64,000 nucleotides of DNA from Bradyrhizobium sp. sGM-13 (GCF_018398875.1 NZ_JAGWDK010000011.1:214887-278886), one strand, 5' to 3'. Shown: positions 9,741 through 19,029, numbered from the stretch's first letter. The notes: generated from the letters alone by a model not told the origin. A program made the numbers and translations.

Positions 9741-11483
9741 GTGAAAAACATTCGCTCGACGCTCGCCGCCGTATGGCGCATCTCCGCGCCCTATTTCCGT
9801 TCCGAAGACAAATGGGCCGGCCGTGGTCTGCTGGCCGCGGTCATCGTGATCGAGCTTGCGATCGTCGGCATCAACGTCCTGATCAATCAATGGAATGCCC
9901 GCTTCTACAACGCGCTGCAGGATCGCAACTGGGACTCCTTCGTCAGCGAGATCATCTATTTCTGCGTCGTTGTCAGCATCTTTGTCGTGCTGGCGGTCTA
10001 TCAGCTCTATCTCAATCAGTGGCTGCAGATCCGCTGGCGGCGCTGGATGACCGCGCAATATCTCGGTGACTGGCTGCATCAGGCCAATCACTACCGGATG
10101 CAGCTTCAGGGCGACGCGGCCGACAACCCCGACCAGCGCATGACCGACGACGTCAAGCTGTTCGTCGATCGCACCCTCAACATTGGCCTGGGATTGCTGA
10201 ACTCGATCGTTACGCTGGCATCCTTTGTCGGCATACTCTGGGCCCTTTCGAACGCCGCGCCGCTGCATCTGTTTGGTCAGGACTTTGCGATTCCAGGCTA
10301 CCTGGTCTGGGGCGCATTGATCTATTCGGTGCTCGGCACCATCCTGACCCATCTGATCGGCTGGCCGCTGGTGGGCCTCGATTTCCGGCAGCAGCAATAT
10401 GAAGCGGATTTTCGGTTCAATCTGGTACGCGTGCGCGAAAATTCCGAGCAGATCGCGCTGCTGCACGGTGAGCAGGCCGAGCGTGAGCGCCTGCTCGTTC
10501 GCTTCGGACGCGTGGTGGAGAACTGGCTCGGCATCATGAGCCGGACCAAGAAGATTACGGCATTCACGGCGAGCTACAATCAGGCTTCAGTGGTCTTCCC
10601 CTACGTGCTGGTGGCACCGGCCTATTTCGCGGAGAAGATTCAGCTCGGCGGCATGATGCAAACCGCATCGGCGTTTTCGAACGTGCAGGGCGCGCTGTCG
10701 TTCTTCATCACCATCTACCGCCAGTTGGCGGAGTGGCAGGCGGTGATCAACCGCCTCGACGGGTTCGAGGCGGGGATCGTGGCGGCGCGCGAACTCACCA
10801 CCCGCGACGACCGGATTCACGTCGTCAGAGCGGGCGGAGGCGCCATCGACCTCAAGGCTTTGACGCTGCGTCTGCCGAACGGAGCGCCGCTGGTGAACGC
10901 AGATGGATTCAGCTTGCGCAGGGGCGAGCGCACGCTGGTGACCGGCCCGTCCGGCTCCGGCAAATCCACGCTGTTCCGCGCCATCGCCGGCATCTGGCCG
11001 TTCGGCTCCGGCTCGATCACCGCGCCTGCCGGGGCGACCTTGATGATGCTGCCGCAGCGGCCGTATTTCCCGACCGGAACGCTACGGGCTGCGGTCGAAT
11101 ACCCGGCCAAGGAAGGGGTGTTCACGACCGGCCAGATCAGCCAGACGCTCGAATTGGTGGGATTGCCGAAGCTCGCGTCGCAACTCGATGAACACGGGCA
11201 CTGGAATCGGACGCTGTCGCTCGGCGAACAGCAGCGACTTGGATTGGCGCGGGCGCTGTTGCATGTGCCGCAATACCTGTTTCTCGACGAGGCGACGGCG
11301 TCACTCGACGAACCTTCGGAAGCGGCGCTGTATCGCCTGCTCGAAGCTAAATTGCCGGCGACTACCATCATCTCGATCGGCCATCGTTCGACGCTCGATG
11401 TCTTCCATGATCGCAACGTCGTGCTTGCCCGAGCGGGAGACGGATTCGCGCTGCAGGACAACAAGAGCGCCGCTGCGTCGTAG
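9741..11483 (+). CDS. SbmA/BacA-like transporter fused to ABC ATPase (BclA/YddA type)
   Basis: 580 residues. The N-terminal half (about 1-335) is an SbmA/BacA-type membrane domain with about six helices; diagnostic segments are NQWNARFYNALQDRNWDSF near residue 50 and DNPDQRMTDDVKLF near 130. The C-terminal half is an ABC ATPase: Walker A GPSGSGKST near 401, signature LSLGEQQRL near 491, Walker B LFLDEATASLD near 512. Such proteins import peptides across the inner membrane. In Bradyrhizobium the homologue BclA takes up plant NCR peptides in nodules, while E. coli YddA and mycobacterial Rv1819c are other relatives. The start is GTG with GGAGACGG upstream. It converges on the HPP gene. Confidence 0.88.
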   Translation: MKNIRSTLAAVWRISAPYFRSEDKWAGRGLLAAVIVIELAIVGINVLINQWNARFYNALQDRNWDSFVSEIIYFCVVVSIFVVLAVYQLYLNQWLQIRWRRWMTAQYLGDWLHQANHYRMQLQGDAADNPDQRMTDDVKLFVDRTLNIGLGLLNSIVTLASFVGILWALSNAAPLHLFGQDFAIPGYLVWGALIYSVLGTILTHLIGWPLVGLDFRQQQYEADFRFNLVRVRENSEQIALLHGEQAERERLLVRFGRVVENWLGIMSRTKKITAFTASYNQASVVFPYVLVAPAYFAEKIQLGGMMQTASAFSNVQGALSFFITIYRQLAEWQAVINRLDGFEAGIVAARELTTRDDRIHVVRAGGGAIDLKALTLRLPNGAPLVNADGFSLRRGERTLVTGPSGSGKSTLFRAIAGIWPFGSGSITAPAGATLMMLPQRPYFPTGTLRAAVEYPAKEGVFTTGQISQTLELVGLPKLASQLDEHGHWNRTLSLGEQQRLGLARALLHVPQYLFLDEATASLDEPSEAALYRLLEAKLPATTIISIGHRSTLDVFHDRNVVLARAGDGFALQDNKSAAAS

Positions 11484-11499
11484 CCATGTAGCCCGTTTC

Positions 11500-12012
11500 C
11501 TACAACCAGCGCCGCGGCCATGGCTGGCGGCGCACCCAGCGGTGCCAAACCCAGGAGAAGGCGGTCAACAGCAGCGCGCCGGCCAGCACCGGCGCGAGCA
11601 GGAACGTCCAGGGCAGATTGCCTGAGACCACCAGCAGCGGATTGATGCCTGCCGGCGGGTGGAAGGTCCCGGTGACGTACATCGCCAGGATCGAAAGGCC
11701 GACGGCGGCGGCCGCTGCCCAGGCCTGCGGTCCGGTCAGCTTCAGCACCGCGAGGCCGACCAGGGCCGACACCACATGACCGCCGATCAGGGCGCGCGGC
11801 TGCGCCGGCGCCACGTCAGGCGATCCGATCACCAGCACGATCGAAGTGGCGAACGGAATCACCGCGAGCGGATAATGCGCGGCGAACGAAAGCCACTCCA
11901 TGATGCCGATGGCAATCGCGCCGCCGAGGCCCGCGACCGCGCCGGCCAGAATGTTGCGGTGATCGTTGCGGGAGATCGCCCGATACGCCGCGCGCCGCCA
12001 ATCCCGTTTCAT
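11500..12012 (-). CDS. HPP family integral membrane protein
   Basis: 170 residues with four to five predicted membrane helices and the family signature HPPAGINPLL near residue 117. HPP proteins in some bacteria and plastids transport nitrite; function here is not shown. It lies downstream of the porin gene on the same strand, with a terminator between them, and is convergent with the ABC gene (16-base gap). Confidence 0.85.
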   Translation of the reverse strand: MKRDWRRAAYRAISRNDHRNILAGAVAGLGGAIAIGIMEWLSFAAHYPLAVIPFATSIVLVIGSPDVAPAQPRALIGGHVVSALVGLAVLKLTGPQAWAAAAAVGLSILAMYVTGTFHPPAGINPLLVVSGNLPWTFLLAPVLAGALLLTAFSWVWHRWVRRQPWPRRWL

Positions 12013-12024
12013 CTGCGCTACCCA

Positions 12025-12056
12025 AAAGAAAAGGGCGGCAGATCGCTCTGCCGCCC
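12025..12056 (-). terminator. Rho-independent terminator of the porin gene
   Basis: Read on the minus strand, a 10-bp perfect stem (GGGCGGCAGA 12033-12042 with TCTGCCGCCC 12047-12056) is followed by TTTTCTTTT. It lies just after the porin stop and before the HPP gene. Confidence 0.85.
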
Positions 12057-12078
12057 CCTCGTCTTCGACAGGAAGATC

Positions 12079-13092
12079 TTACTTCAGGTTGGTCATCGCG
12101 GTCAGGTCAGCCGACAGCTTGACGATGCCGGCGGCGCCGCACCAGTTCGAACCGACGCCCGACGGATTGATCGGGGTGACGAAGGTACCGCTCGAGACGG
12201 TGAGATTGCCGCGGGCGCTGAAGTCGCTGGTGAAGGCGTTGCAATCACCCTTCGACAGGTCGGTGTCGGAGTAACGGAAGTCCAGCGTGAACACCTTGTA
12301 GGTGAAGCCGATGCCGATATTCCAGGTGTTGTAGTCGGCATAGTTGATGCCGTTCGGGAAGATCGCGGTGCCATAGAACGAGTCCGAGGTGCCCAGCCAC
12401 TGGCGGCCGAATTCACCCGACACATACATGCCGATGCCGCTGGCGCCGAACCAGGTGCTCGGCGCAATCGCCTTGCCGACGATCGAAGCGTAGGTGCCTT
12501 CGGCGCCGCTGTTGAGGAAGCTCGGCGTATAATAGGCGTTGCCGCCCAGCGAGAAGTTGTCGTTGAAGGTGTAGTTCACCTTGCCATAGACCTCGAAGAA
12601 GCTGAGGTCCTTCTTGATGACGTTGGTGTTGAGCAGAGCGTTCTGCTGACATTCGAGGCTGAGCGGATTGCCCGCGAAATCGGTCGTAACGCCGCCACCG
12701 TAGTGGCAGGTGCCGCCCGGATACATGTAGCCCCAGGCGCCGACGTCGACGGCGAAAGCGCCAAACGTCGCGCGGACACCGCCGTAGGCGTCAACTTCAG
12801 CCGCGGCACGGTTGGGGAAGGAGATGCTCGCGGCACCCAGGCCGACATAGAGCTGGAGGTCCTTGGTGACGTTGTAGCGGGGCTCGAAATAGGCGTTGAC
12901 CGAGGGCTTGTGATTGGACTGGGTGATGCCGCGGAAGATGTAGTCGTTGGTGATCCCGGCGCCGAAGGCAATATCCCAGGGATCGAACGCGACCGGCGGC
13001 GGCGCCTTGAGGGCCTTCATCCGCAGATCCGCGGCGAGAGCCGAACCGGACACCATTGCCAGCGCCGTTGCTAACAAAGCCACTTTCTTCAT
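12079..13092 (-). CDS. TorF family putative outer-membrane porin
   Basis: 337 residues from ATG 13092, preferred over 13107 because GGGGAT lies 6-11 bases upstream and a classic signal peptide starts there (MKKVALLATALAMVSGSALAA). The mature protein has the TorF/CHP02001 hallmark NDYIFRGITQS near residue 50 and alternating aromatic/glycine beta strands (YNVTKDLQLYVGLGAASISF), as expected of a beta-barrel. The final strands end in a plain, not Phe-terminated, C-terminus. It is an outer-membrane channel by inference; cargo unknown. Confidence 0.8.
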   Translation of the reverse strand: MKKVALLATALAMVSGSALAADLRMKALKAPPPVAFDPWDIAFGAGITNDYIFRGITQSNHKPSVNAYFEPRYNVTKDLQLYVGLGAASISFPNRAAAEVDAYGGVRATFGAFAVDVGAWGYMYPGGTCHYGGGVTTDFAGNPLSLECQQNALLNTNVIKKDLSFFEVYGKVNYTFNDNFSLGGNAYYTPSFLNSGAEGTYASIVGKAIAPSTWFGASGIGMYVSGEFGRQWLGTSDSFYGTAIFPNGINYADYNTWNIGIGFTYKVFTLDFRYSDTDLSKGDCNAFTSDFSARGNLTVSSGTFVTPINPSGVGSNWCGAAGIVKLSADLTAMTNLK

Positions 13093-13402
13093 ATCGATCC
13101 CCATCACCCTTCTTGACAGTCCAGCTCCGGCGCCCCCCGGGCAAGCGATAACCGACTGCGGCCAAATGTCTTAACGTGGTCACAGAGTGGGCCGCGGCGT
13201 CATGGTCGTGAAGCAAAAAAGTCAAGCACGTGCCGCCTTTTTAGGCGTTTGGGACGTTTCCAGAAATGTTCTGGGCGTGTGTTGCATTCTCACAACAATT
13301 TCAGGGCTCCCGGCTTGCCCGGCAGCGTTCGGAATCGAAAAAGGCGGCACCGGTGACACACCGGAGAGCGGCTCTTACGAATCAGTCCTTTCGGTAGTCA
13401 CA

Positions 13403-13437
13403 ACGAAAAAGCCGCAGCGGGTGGGACGCTGCGGCCT
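13403..13437 (-). terminator. Rho-independent terminator of the H1-like gene
   Basis: On the minus strand a 9-bp stem (GCCGCAGCG 13411-13419 with CGCTGCGGC 13427-13435) runs into TTTTTCG. It lies 30 bases after the H1-like stop. Confidence 0.8.
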
Positions 13438-13465
13438 CTCGAAATGTCCGGTCTCAGCGAACGAG

Positions 13466-13831
13466 CTAGTGCTGATCGCCGCCGCCGTTGGAGGAGCCCG
13501 ATCCCCATGACGGATTGGACGGCTCCGGAGAAGCCCAGCTCGGCGCAGGCGCCGGTTCGGGCTCCGTCATCGCCGGCTGCGGCTGGGGAGCGGCGGGCTT
13601 GGCAGCCGCCTTCCTTTTCTTGGCCGGGCTCTTCTTTGCGGTCTTTTTCGGTGCGGCGGCCTTTGACTTCTTGGCCGCCGTCTTGGCGGATTTCTTCGCC
13701 GACTTCTTGGCGCCCTTCTTCGCTGTTTTCTTGGCAGCCTTCTTCGCCGACTTCTTGGCGGACTTCTTCTTCGCCGCTACGGCCTTCTTGGCCTTCTTAG
13801 CCTTCTTCGCCTTCTTACTCTTCTTCGCCAT
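13466..13831 (-). CDS. Histone H1-like Lys/Ala-rich repeat protein
   Basis: 121 residues from ATG 13831, with AGGAGG 7 bases upstream. The first 80 residues are almost only Lys and Ala, in repeats of the AKKSAKK / AKKTAKK kind. A Pro/Glu stretch (PQPQPAMTEPEPAPAPSW) and a Gly/Ser/Asn tail follow. The basic half resembles eukaryotic H1 C-terminal tails and bacterial H1-like nucleoid proteins (Hc1, AlgP, BpH1), so DNA binding is the likely role. Low-complexity repeats may vary in number between strains. It has its own terminator. Confidence 0.8.
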   Translation of the reverse strand: MAKKSKKAKKAKKAKKAVAAKKKSAKKSAKKAAKKTAKKGAKKSAKKSAKTAAKKSKAAAPKKTAKKSPAKKRKAAAKPAAPQPQPAMTEPEPAPAPSWASPEPSNPSWGSGSSNGGGDQH

Positions 13832-13933
13832 CGTGGTCCTCCTGTTGCGCCTGTCCATGTCGAGCGCTTCGATAGTCCGCAGGCTAGACCGGGGCGACAC
13901 TTCTTCGAAGTGCCCTCCCGCTCCATCCTTGTC

Positions 13934-14033
13934 TGGGCATGATCCCGGGCGAGACGCTTAGCGCGCCTGTCCCGACGAAAACCGGATGCCGATCCGCTGT
14001 CGACGCGCGGAGCAGGCCTTCCGGATCATGCCC
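13934..14033. repeat. Palindromic repeat, GGCATGATCC family
   Basis: Arms GGGCATGATCC (near 13935) and GGATCATGCCC (ending 14033) enclose a CCCGACGAAAACCGG core. A closely related copy is at 47863-47935. It abuts the glcF stop. Confidence 0.7.
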
Positions 14034-14046
14034 AAGGGCCGATCGA

Positions 14047-15357
14047 TCAATTCAATCCTGGCCTGGGACCTCCCGTCGCCCAATCGAGAAGCTCAATCGT
14101 GTGCACCACAGGAACTGACGTACCGCCGGCAATTTGCACCATGCATCCAATATTGCCCGCAGCGATCATGTCCGGTTTGACTGTCGCAATGTTGGCGACC
14201 TTTCGATCGCGCAACCTGCTCGCAATGTCGGGCTGGAGAATGTTGTAGGTCCCCGCCGAACCGCAACACAAATGGCTCTCAGGTACATCTTTCACCACGA
14301 ATCCATTCTTGGAAAGCAATTCTTTCGGAAGGGCTGTGATTTTCTGTCCATGCTGCAGCGAACAGGCCGAGTGATAGGCCACCGTTACGTCGCCTTTCTG
14401 GCTCGATGGCGTGAGCGCGATGCCGGCGAGATACTCGGTGATATCCTTTGCCAGCGCAGAGATTTGCGCTGCAGGGCTAGCGAAATCGCGATCCTCGCGC
14501 AGCATGAAACCATAGTCCTTGATGACCGTGCCGCAGCCCGACGCCGTGATCAGGATGGCGTCGAGGCCGCCTTGTTCCGCTTCCGTTTTCCACACCTTGA
14601 TGTTGGCGCGAGCCCGCGCCAGCGCGTCGCCGTCCTGCCCGAGGTGATGGGTGAGCGCGCCGCAGCATTGCTCGTCCCTGACCAGGACCACCTCGATGCC
14701 GTGGCGCGTCAGGAGATTGATGGCGGCCTGGTTGATGCGCGGCGCCAGCACCTGCTGGGCACAGCCCTGCAATAGGGCGACCCGCCCGCGCTTCTCGCCC
14801 TGGGCCGGAAACACGCTGCCGCCCGAGGGGCCCGGCGGCGGAAGGCGTTTCGGCGCGAGCGCCAGCATCGCCTTGATTCGCCGCATCAGGCCGGGGGTCG
14901 CGGCCGCCTTCGCCGGCAGCAGGGCCGCGAACGGGCGGGCGAGCCGCGCCATGATCATGCTGGCGCGAAACAGCTCTGGCCGAGGCAGCACGAGCGCCAG
15001 CACCGCGCGCAAGGCCCGCTCGGCGAGCGGCCGCGAATAGTCGCGCTCGATCCGGACCCGCGCCTGATCGACCAGGTGCATGTAATGCACGCCGGACGGA
15101 CAGGTCGTCATGCAGGCGAGGCAGGAAAGGCAGCGGTCGATGTGCTTGACCACCTCCGCCGTCGGCGGGCGGTCCTTTTCCAGCATCTCCTTGATCAGGT
15201 AGATGCGCCCGCGCGGGCTATCGAGCTCGTCGCCGAGCAGGACGTAAGTCGGACAGGTCGCGGTGCAGAAGCCGCAATGCACGCAGGCGCGCAGGATCTT
15301 GTCGGCTTCGGAGATATCGGGATCGGCGAGCTGGGCCAGTGAGAATTCGGTTTTCAT
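14047..15357 (-). CDS. glcF: Glycolate oxidase iron-sulfur subunit GlcF
   Basis: 436 residues from ATG 15357; longer frames run into glcE and are artefacts. Two [4Fe-4S] ferredoxin motifs are present: C25-x2-C28-x2-C31-x3-C35 and C76-x2-C79-x2-C82-x3-C86. In the C-terminal half are two CCG domains (CCGALTHHLGQ and CCGSAGTYN) of the GlpC/HdrB type. It carries electrons from the flavin subunits GlcD/GlcE to the membrane quinone pool when glycolate or a similar hydroxyacid is oxidised. The start overlaps the glcE stop by four bases (ATGA), so translation is coupled. Confidence 0.95.
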   Translation of the reverse strand: MKTEFSLAQLADPDISEADKILRACVHCGFCTATCPTYVLLGDELDSPRGRIYLIKEMLEKDRPPTAEVVKHIDRCLSCLACMTTCPSGVHYMHLVDQARVRIERDYSRPLAERALRAVLALVLPRPELFRASMIMARLARPFAALLPAKAAATPGLMRRIKAMLALAPKRLPPPGPSGGSVFPAQGEKRGRVALLQGCAQQVLAPRINQAAINLLTRHGIEVVLVRDEQCCGALTHHLGQDGDALARARANIKVWKTEAEQGGLDAILITASGCGTVIKDYGFMLREDRDFASPAAQISALAKDITEYLAGIALTPSSQKGDVTVAYHSACSLQHGQKITALPKELLSKNGFVVKDVPESHLCCGSAGTYNILQPDIASRLRDRKVANIATVKPDMIAAGNIGCMVQIAGGTSVPVVHTIELLDWATGGPRPGLN

Positions 15358-16592
15358 GACGCTGATACCCTCACCATCCGGCCGCGGTTGAGGATGATCT
15401 TCGGATCGAAGCTGTGGCGCACGCGCTCGCTCAGCGCGGCGATGCCGCCGGATTGCGGATGGAAGACGTCGACATTTTGCCTGATCTCTTCGGACGCGCG
15501 GATCAGCGACGCGTGGCCGCTGGCTGCCTCGACGCGCTGACGCACCATCGCGGTTAGCGCGTCCGGCTTGGGCGGCAACGCCGCCCAGATCAGGCCGCCG
15601 CCCCAATCATAGATCACGTCGCCGCCGGTCTCGCGCGCCACCGCCTGCCCGAGCGCGCCGCCGGATGCCGGCGGACAGACGATCCGCCACACCGGCCAGG
15701 CGCCGAGCGCGCCGCTTGCGGCGAACGGTTCGACGTCGCGGATCGCGCTCCAGAGCGTTGCCGAGGCGGCGTCCTCAAGCATTTCCACCGACCCGAACGG
15801 CGCAAGCGTTTTGCCCAGCGAAGTGGCGCGATCCGCGACCGAAGCTGCGATGCCCTCAAGCCGCAACAGCGTGACCGCCCGCCCCTGAGAGGCAAAATCC
15901 GCAAGCGCGCCGGTCGCAGGGCGGAACGCCGAATTCGGCAGGTGCGCTGCGCCCGAGACGTCAAACGGCGAGCCGAGTGCTGTGGTCATCGCCCGGTTCG
16001 CGACCACATCGTCGAGGCCTGCGAGCACCAGCGTGCGCTCGCTCTCAGGCTTCGGCATCACCTTCAGCGTGACTTCGGTCATGACAGCCAGCGTGCCCCA
16101 CGAGCCCGCCAGGAGCTTGCAGAGATCGTAGCCGGTGACGTTCTTCACCACCCGTCCGCCGGTCTTGAAGCTGTCGCCGAAGCCGGACACCGCATGCGCG
16201 CCCAGCAGGTGATCGCGGGCGCCGCCGGCCTTGATGCGGCGCGGACCGGCGAGACCTGAGCCGATCATGCCGCCGACCGTGCCGTTGCCGGATATGCCTG
16301 TCAGTGCCGACGTATCGATCGGCTCGAAGGCGAATTGCTGGTTCTTGGAATCGATCAGCGACTGCACGTCGGCGAGCGGGGCACCGGCCTGCACCGTGAT
16401 GATCAGCTCGTTCGGCTCATAGGCGCTGACGGCGTTCAGCGCCGACACATCGAGCACGGCATTGGTCGCCATCGGCTGGCCGATGCCACGCTTGGTGCCA
16501 TGGCCGACGATCTCAAGCGGCTGCTCGCCGGCGATCGCCGCCCGCACGACCTCCTCGACGTCCTTGGCGTCACGTACTTTTAGCGTGTCCAC
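15354..16592 (-). CDS. glcE: Glycolate oxidase FAD-binding subunit GlcE
   Basis: 412 residues from GTG 16592 (MDTLKVRDAKDV); an AGG lies 6 bases upstream. A GTG at 16610 would add six residues and cannot be excluded. It has an FAD-binding type-4 domain (about 1-170) with GNGTVGGMIGSGLAGPRR near residue 100 and KNVTGYDLCKLLAGSWG near 140. GlcE pairs with GlcD to oxidise glycolate to glyoxylate. It is the middle gene of glcD-glcE-glcF, separated from glcD by a palindromic repeat. Confidence 0.93.
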   Translation of the reverse strand: MDTLKVRDAKDVEEVVRAAIAGEQPLEIVGHGTKRGIGQPMATNAVLDVSALNAVSAYEPNELIITVQAGAPLADVQSLIDSKNQQFAFEPIDTSALTGISGNGTVGGMIGSGLAGPRRIKAGGARDHLLGAHAVSGFGDSFKTGGRVVKNVTGYDLCKLLAGSWGTLAVMTEVTLKVMPKPESERTLVLAGLDDVVANRAMTTALGSPFDVSGAAHLPNSAFRPATGALADFASQGRAVTLLRLEGIAASVADRATSLGKTLAPFGSVEMLEDAASATLWSAIRDVEPFAASGALGAWPVWRIVCPPASGGALGQAVARETGGDVIYDWGGGLIWAALPPKPDALTAMVRQRVEAASGHASLIRASEEIRQNVDVFHPQSGGIAALSERVRHSFDPKIILNRGRMVRVSAS

Positions 16593-16703
16593 GGCGCACC
16601 TGATTTGCACGCGCTGAAACGCGGTCTTCGTATCTCGCTCGTCAGCGCCCGGAGGGCGTGAGAGTCCCCTTCACGTCTGAGACCGACTTCGGAGTCCGTC
16701 GCT

Positions 16704-16912
16704 AGAGCATGATGAATTTTGGTTAGATCGGTCTGGCCGCGCTTTACCTCTCCCGCTTGCGGGGGAGGTCGGCGCGAAGCGCCGGGTGGGGGTTCTCTCC
16801 ACTCCGGCAGTGTCGCCCGCGGAGACACCCCCACCCCGACCCTCCCCCGCAAGCGGGAGAGGGAGCGCACCCTATCCGTGGTCGCAATCAACTCCAATTT
16901 CATCATGCTTTT
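16704..16912. repeat. Nested palindromic element between glcD and glcE
   Basis: The outer arms are AGCATGATGAA (16706) and TTCATCATGCT (ending 16909). The inner arms are CTCTCCCGCTTGCGGGGGAG (from 16748) and its inverted counterpart with CCCCCGCAAGCGGGAGAG (ending 16863). The right end overlaps the glcD stop codon. The gap of about 320 bases between glcD and glcE contains this element and no gene. Confidence 0.75.
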
Positions 16913-18404
16913 AAAATCTCGGAATGTCCGGAAACGCCAATTTGCCGGCGTGCACGTGCATGCGGCCGAGTTCGGCGCAGCGATGCAGCGTCGGAAACAC
17001 TTTTCCGGGGTTGAGCAGGCCCTGCGCGTCGAAAGCGCATTTCAGGCGCTGCTGCTGGTTGAGGTCCACTTCCGAAAACATCTCGCCCATCAAATCGCGC
17101 TTCTCGATGCCGACGCCATGCTCGCCGGTCAGCACGCCGCCGAATTCGACGCAGGCCCGCAGGATGTCGGCGCCGAAGGCTTCCGCCCGCTCGATCTCGC
17201 CGGGCTTGTTGGCGTCGTAGAGGATCAAGGGGTGCAGATTGCCGTCGCCGGCGTGAAACACATTGGCGACGCGCAGATCGTATTTCGCCGAGAGGTCGCG
17301 GATGCACGCGAGTGCCTTCGGCAGCGCGCCGCGCGGAATCGTACCGTCCATGCAGAGATAGTCAGGCGATATCCGCCCCACCGCCGGAAACGCCGCCTTG
17401 CGGCCAGCCCAGAACAGGTTGCGCTCGGCCTCCGACGTCGAAATCTGGCAACTCGTCGAGCCGCAGCCTTGCGCGATCGCCTCGACCCGCTTGATCAATT
17501 CGTCGACCTCGACGCTCGGACCGTCGAGCTCGATGATCAGAAGCGCATCGACATCGAGCGGATAGCCGGCGTGAACAAAAGCCTCGGCGGCGTGGATCGC
17601 CGGCTTGTCCATCATCTCCATGCCGCCGGGAATGATGCCGGCGCCGATGATCCGTGCCACGCATTCGCCGGCCGCCTCGACCTCGGCGAAGCCGACCATC
17701 AGGGCGCGGGCCGTCTCCGGCTTCTGCAGGATTCGCACCGTGATCTCGGTGATGACGCCGAGCAGGCCCTCCGAGCCGGTGATGATGCCCATCAAATCGT
17801 AGCCGGAATTTTCGGCGGCCTTGCCGCCGATGCGCAGGATCTCGCCGGACATCAGCACGATCTCGCAGCCCAGCACGTTGTTGGTGGTCATGCCGTATTT
17901 CAGGCAATGCACGCCGCCGGAATTCTCCGCGACATTGCCGCCGATCGAGCAGGCGATCTGCGAGGAGGGATCGGGCGCGTAATAGAAACCGGCATGCGCC
18001 ACCGCCTGGCTGATGGCGAGATTGGTGACGCCGGGTTCGGTGACCACCACGCGGTTGTCGAAATCGATCTCGCGGATGCGCTTGAACTTGCCCAAGCCCA
18101 GCAGCACGCCGTCCACGAGCGGCAGCGCGCCGCCTGACAGTGACGTGCCGGAGCCGCGCGGTACCACCTTGATGCCGTGTTCGAAGCAGTATTTGAGAAC
18201 TCTGGATACCTGCTCCGTGGTATCGGGCAGCACCACGACCATCGGCGGCTGCCGGTAGGCGGTGAGACCATCGGACTCATAGGCCAGCATCTCGGCCGCA
18301 CTGTCGATCACGCCCTCGCCCGGCACGATCGTGCGAAGAGCGGTAACGATGGCCTCCCGGCGTTCCAGAACCGCCTGATCGGAAGCCGGCATCATGATGG
18401 CCAT
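16911..18404 (-). CDS. glcD: Glycolate oxidase subunit GlcD (FAD-linked)
   Basis: 497 residues from ATG 18404, chosen because GGAGGA lies 7 bases upstream; a longer frame to 18464 has no site. It has an FAD-binding type-4 domain with PRGSGTSLSGGALP near residue 83 and CSIGGNVAENSGGVHCLKYG near 150. The FAD-linked oxidase C-terminal domain shows NVFHAGDGNLHPLI near 385 and GEHGVGIEKRDL near 430. It is the catalytic subunit that oxidises glycolate (or D-lactate). It heads the glcDEF group and is divergent from a cytochrome c gene. Confidence 0.95.
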   Translation of the reverse strand: MAIMMPASDQAVLERREAIVTALRTIVPGEGVIDSAAEMLAYESDGLTAYRQPPMVVVLPDTTEQVSRVLKYCFEHGIKVVPRGSGTSLSGGALPLVDGVLLGLGKFKRIREIDFDNRVVVTEPGVTNLAISQAVAHAGFYYAPDPSSQIACSIGGNVAENSGGVHCLKYGMTTNNVLGCEIVLMSGEILRIGGKAAENSGYDLMGIITGSEGLLGVITEITVRILQKPETARALMVGFAEVEAAGECVARIIGAGIIPGGMEMMDKPAIHAAEAFVHAGYPLDVDALLIIELDGPSVEVDELIKRVEAIAQGCGSTSCQISTSEAERNLFWAGRKAAFPAVGRISPDYLCMDGTIPRGALPKALACIRDLSAKYDLRVANVFHAGDGNLHPLILYDANKPGEIERAEAFGADILRACVEFGGVLTGEHGVGIEKRDLMGEMFSEVDLNQQQRLKCAFDAQGLLNPGKVFPTLHRCAELGRMHVHAGKLAFPDIPRF

Positions 18405-18629
18405 GCGAATCCTCCAGGCCCGGCGAATAACGATTTGTGGTGGTAAATCAAGCACGTCTGCCAAGGTTTGGGTAGGCTATCCGAAGGTCGGATTGCCATG
18501 CTTCAGACGATCAGTTCTCTCTGGGACAAGTCGGCAATGGTGAAACCTGTCAAAGTTTCGTGGCTTGTCCAATCCAAGCGGGCCTGCCACAAGAAATCTG
18601 CCTCTCTGGGAAGAAACAAAGAGCACCAC

Positions 18630-19022
18630 ATGAAAATATCGACTTTGAGCGCGCTGGTCGTCGTTACCTCATTGGCCGCGTCATCGGGCGCGCTGGCGCA
18701 GGACGTCGCCGCCGGCAAAACCTCGTTCAACAAATGCCTGGCCTGCCACGCGATCGGCGAGGGTGCCAAGAACAAGGTCGGTCCGGTGCTGAACGGGCTC
18801 GACGGCCGCAAGTCCGGCACCATCGAGGGCTATTCCTATTCGGAAGCCAACAAGAATTCCGGCATCACCTGGGGCAAGGATGTGTTCCTCGAATACATCA
18901 AGGACCCCAGGGCGAAGATTCCCGGCACCAAGATGATCTTCGCCGGCATCAAGAACGAGAAAGAGGCGAACGACCTCTGGGCCTATATCTCCTCGTTCGA
19001 CAAGGACGGGAAGCAGAAGTGA
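18630..19022 (+). CDS. Class I cytochrome c, periplasmic
   Basis: 130 residues from ATG 18630, where a signal peptide begins (MKISTLSALVV...GALA); the longest frame starts at 18468 but its first 54 residues are not protein-like. The haem motif is C36-L-A-C39-H40, and Met102 (GTKMIF) is the likely sixth ligand. Size and motifs fit the cytochrome c2/c550 electron carriers. It is divergent from glcD. A direct link to glycolate oxidation is possible but not shown. Confidence 0.9.
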   Translation: MKISTLSALVVVTSLAASSGALAQDVAAGKTSFNKCLACHAIGEGAKNKVGPVLNGLDGRKSGTIEGYSYSEANKNSGITWGKDVFLEYIKDPRAKIPGTKMIFAGIKNEKEANDLWAYISSFDKDGKQK

Positions 19023-19029
19023 GAGCTGC

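Noticed and set aside
11659..13074. A 471-residue open frame opposite the HPP and porin genes
   Set aside because: It is antisense to two well-supported genes and has no domain or signal; long antisense frames are expected at this GC content.
16719..18137. A 472-residue open frame opposite glcD
   Set aside because: Antisense to a well-conserved flavoenzyme gene and begins in a palindromic repeat.
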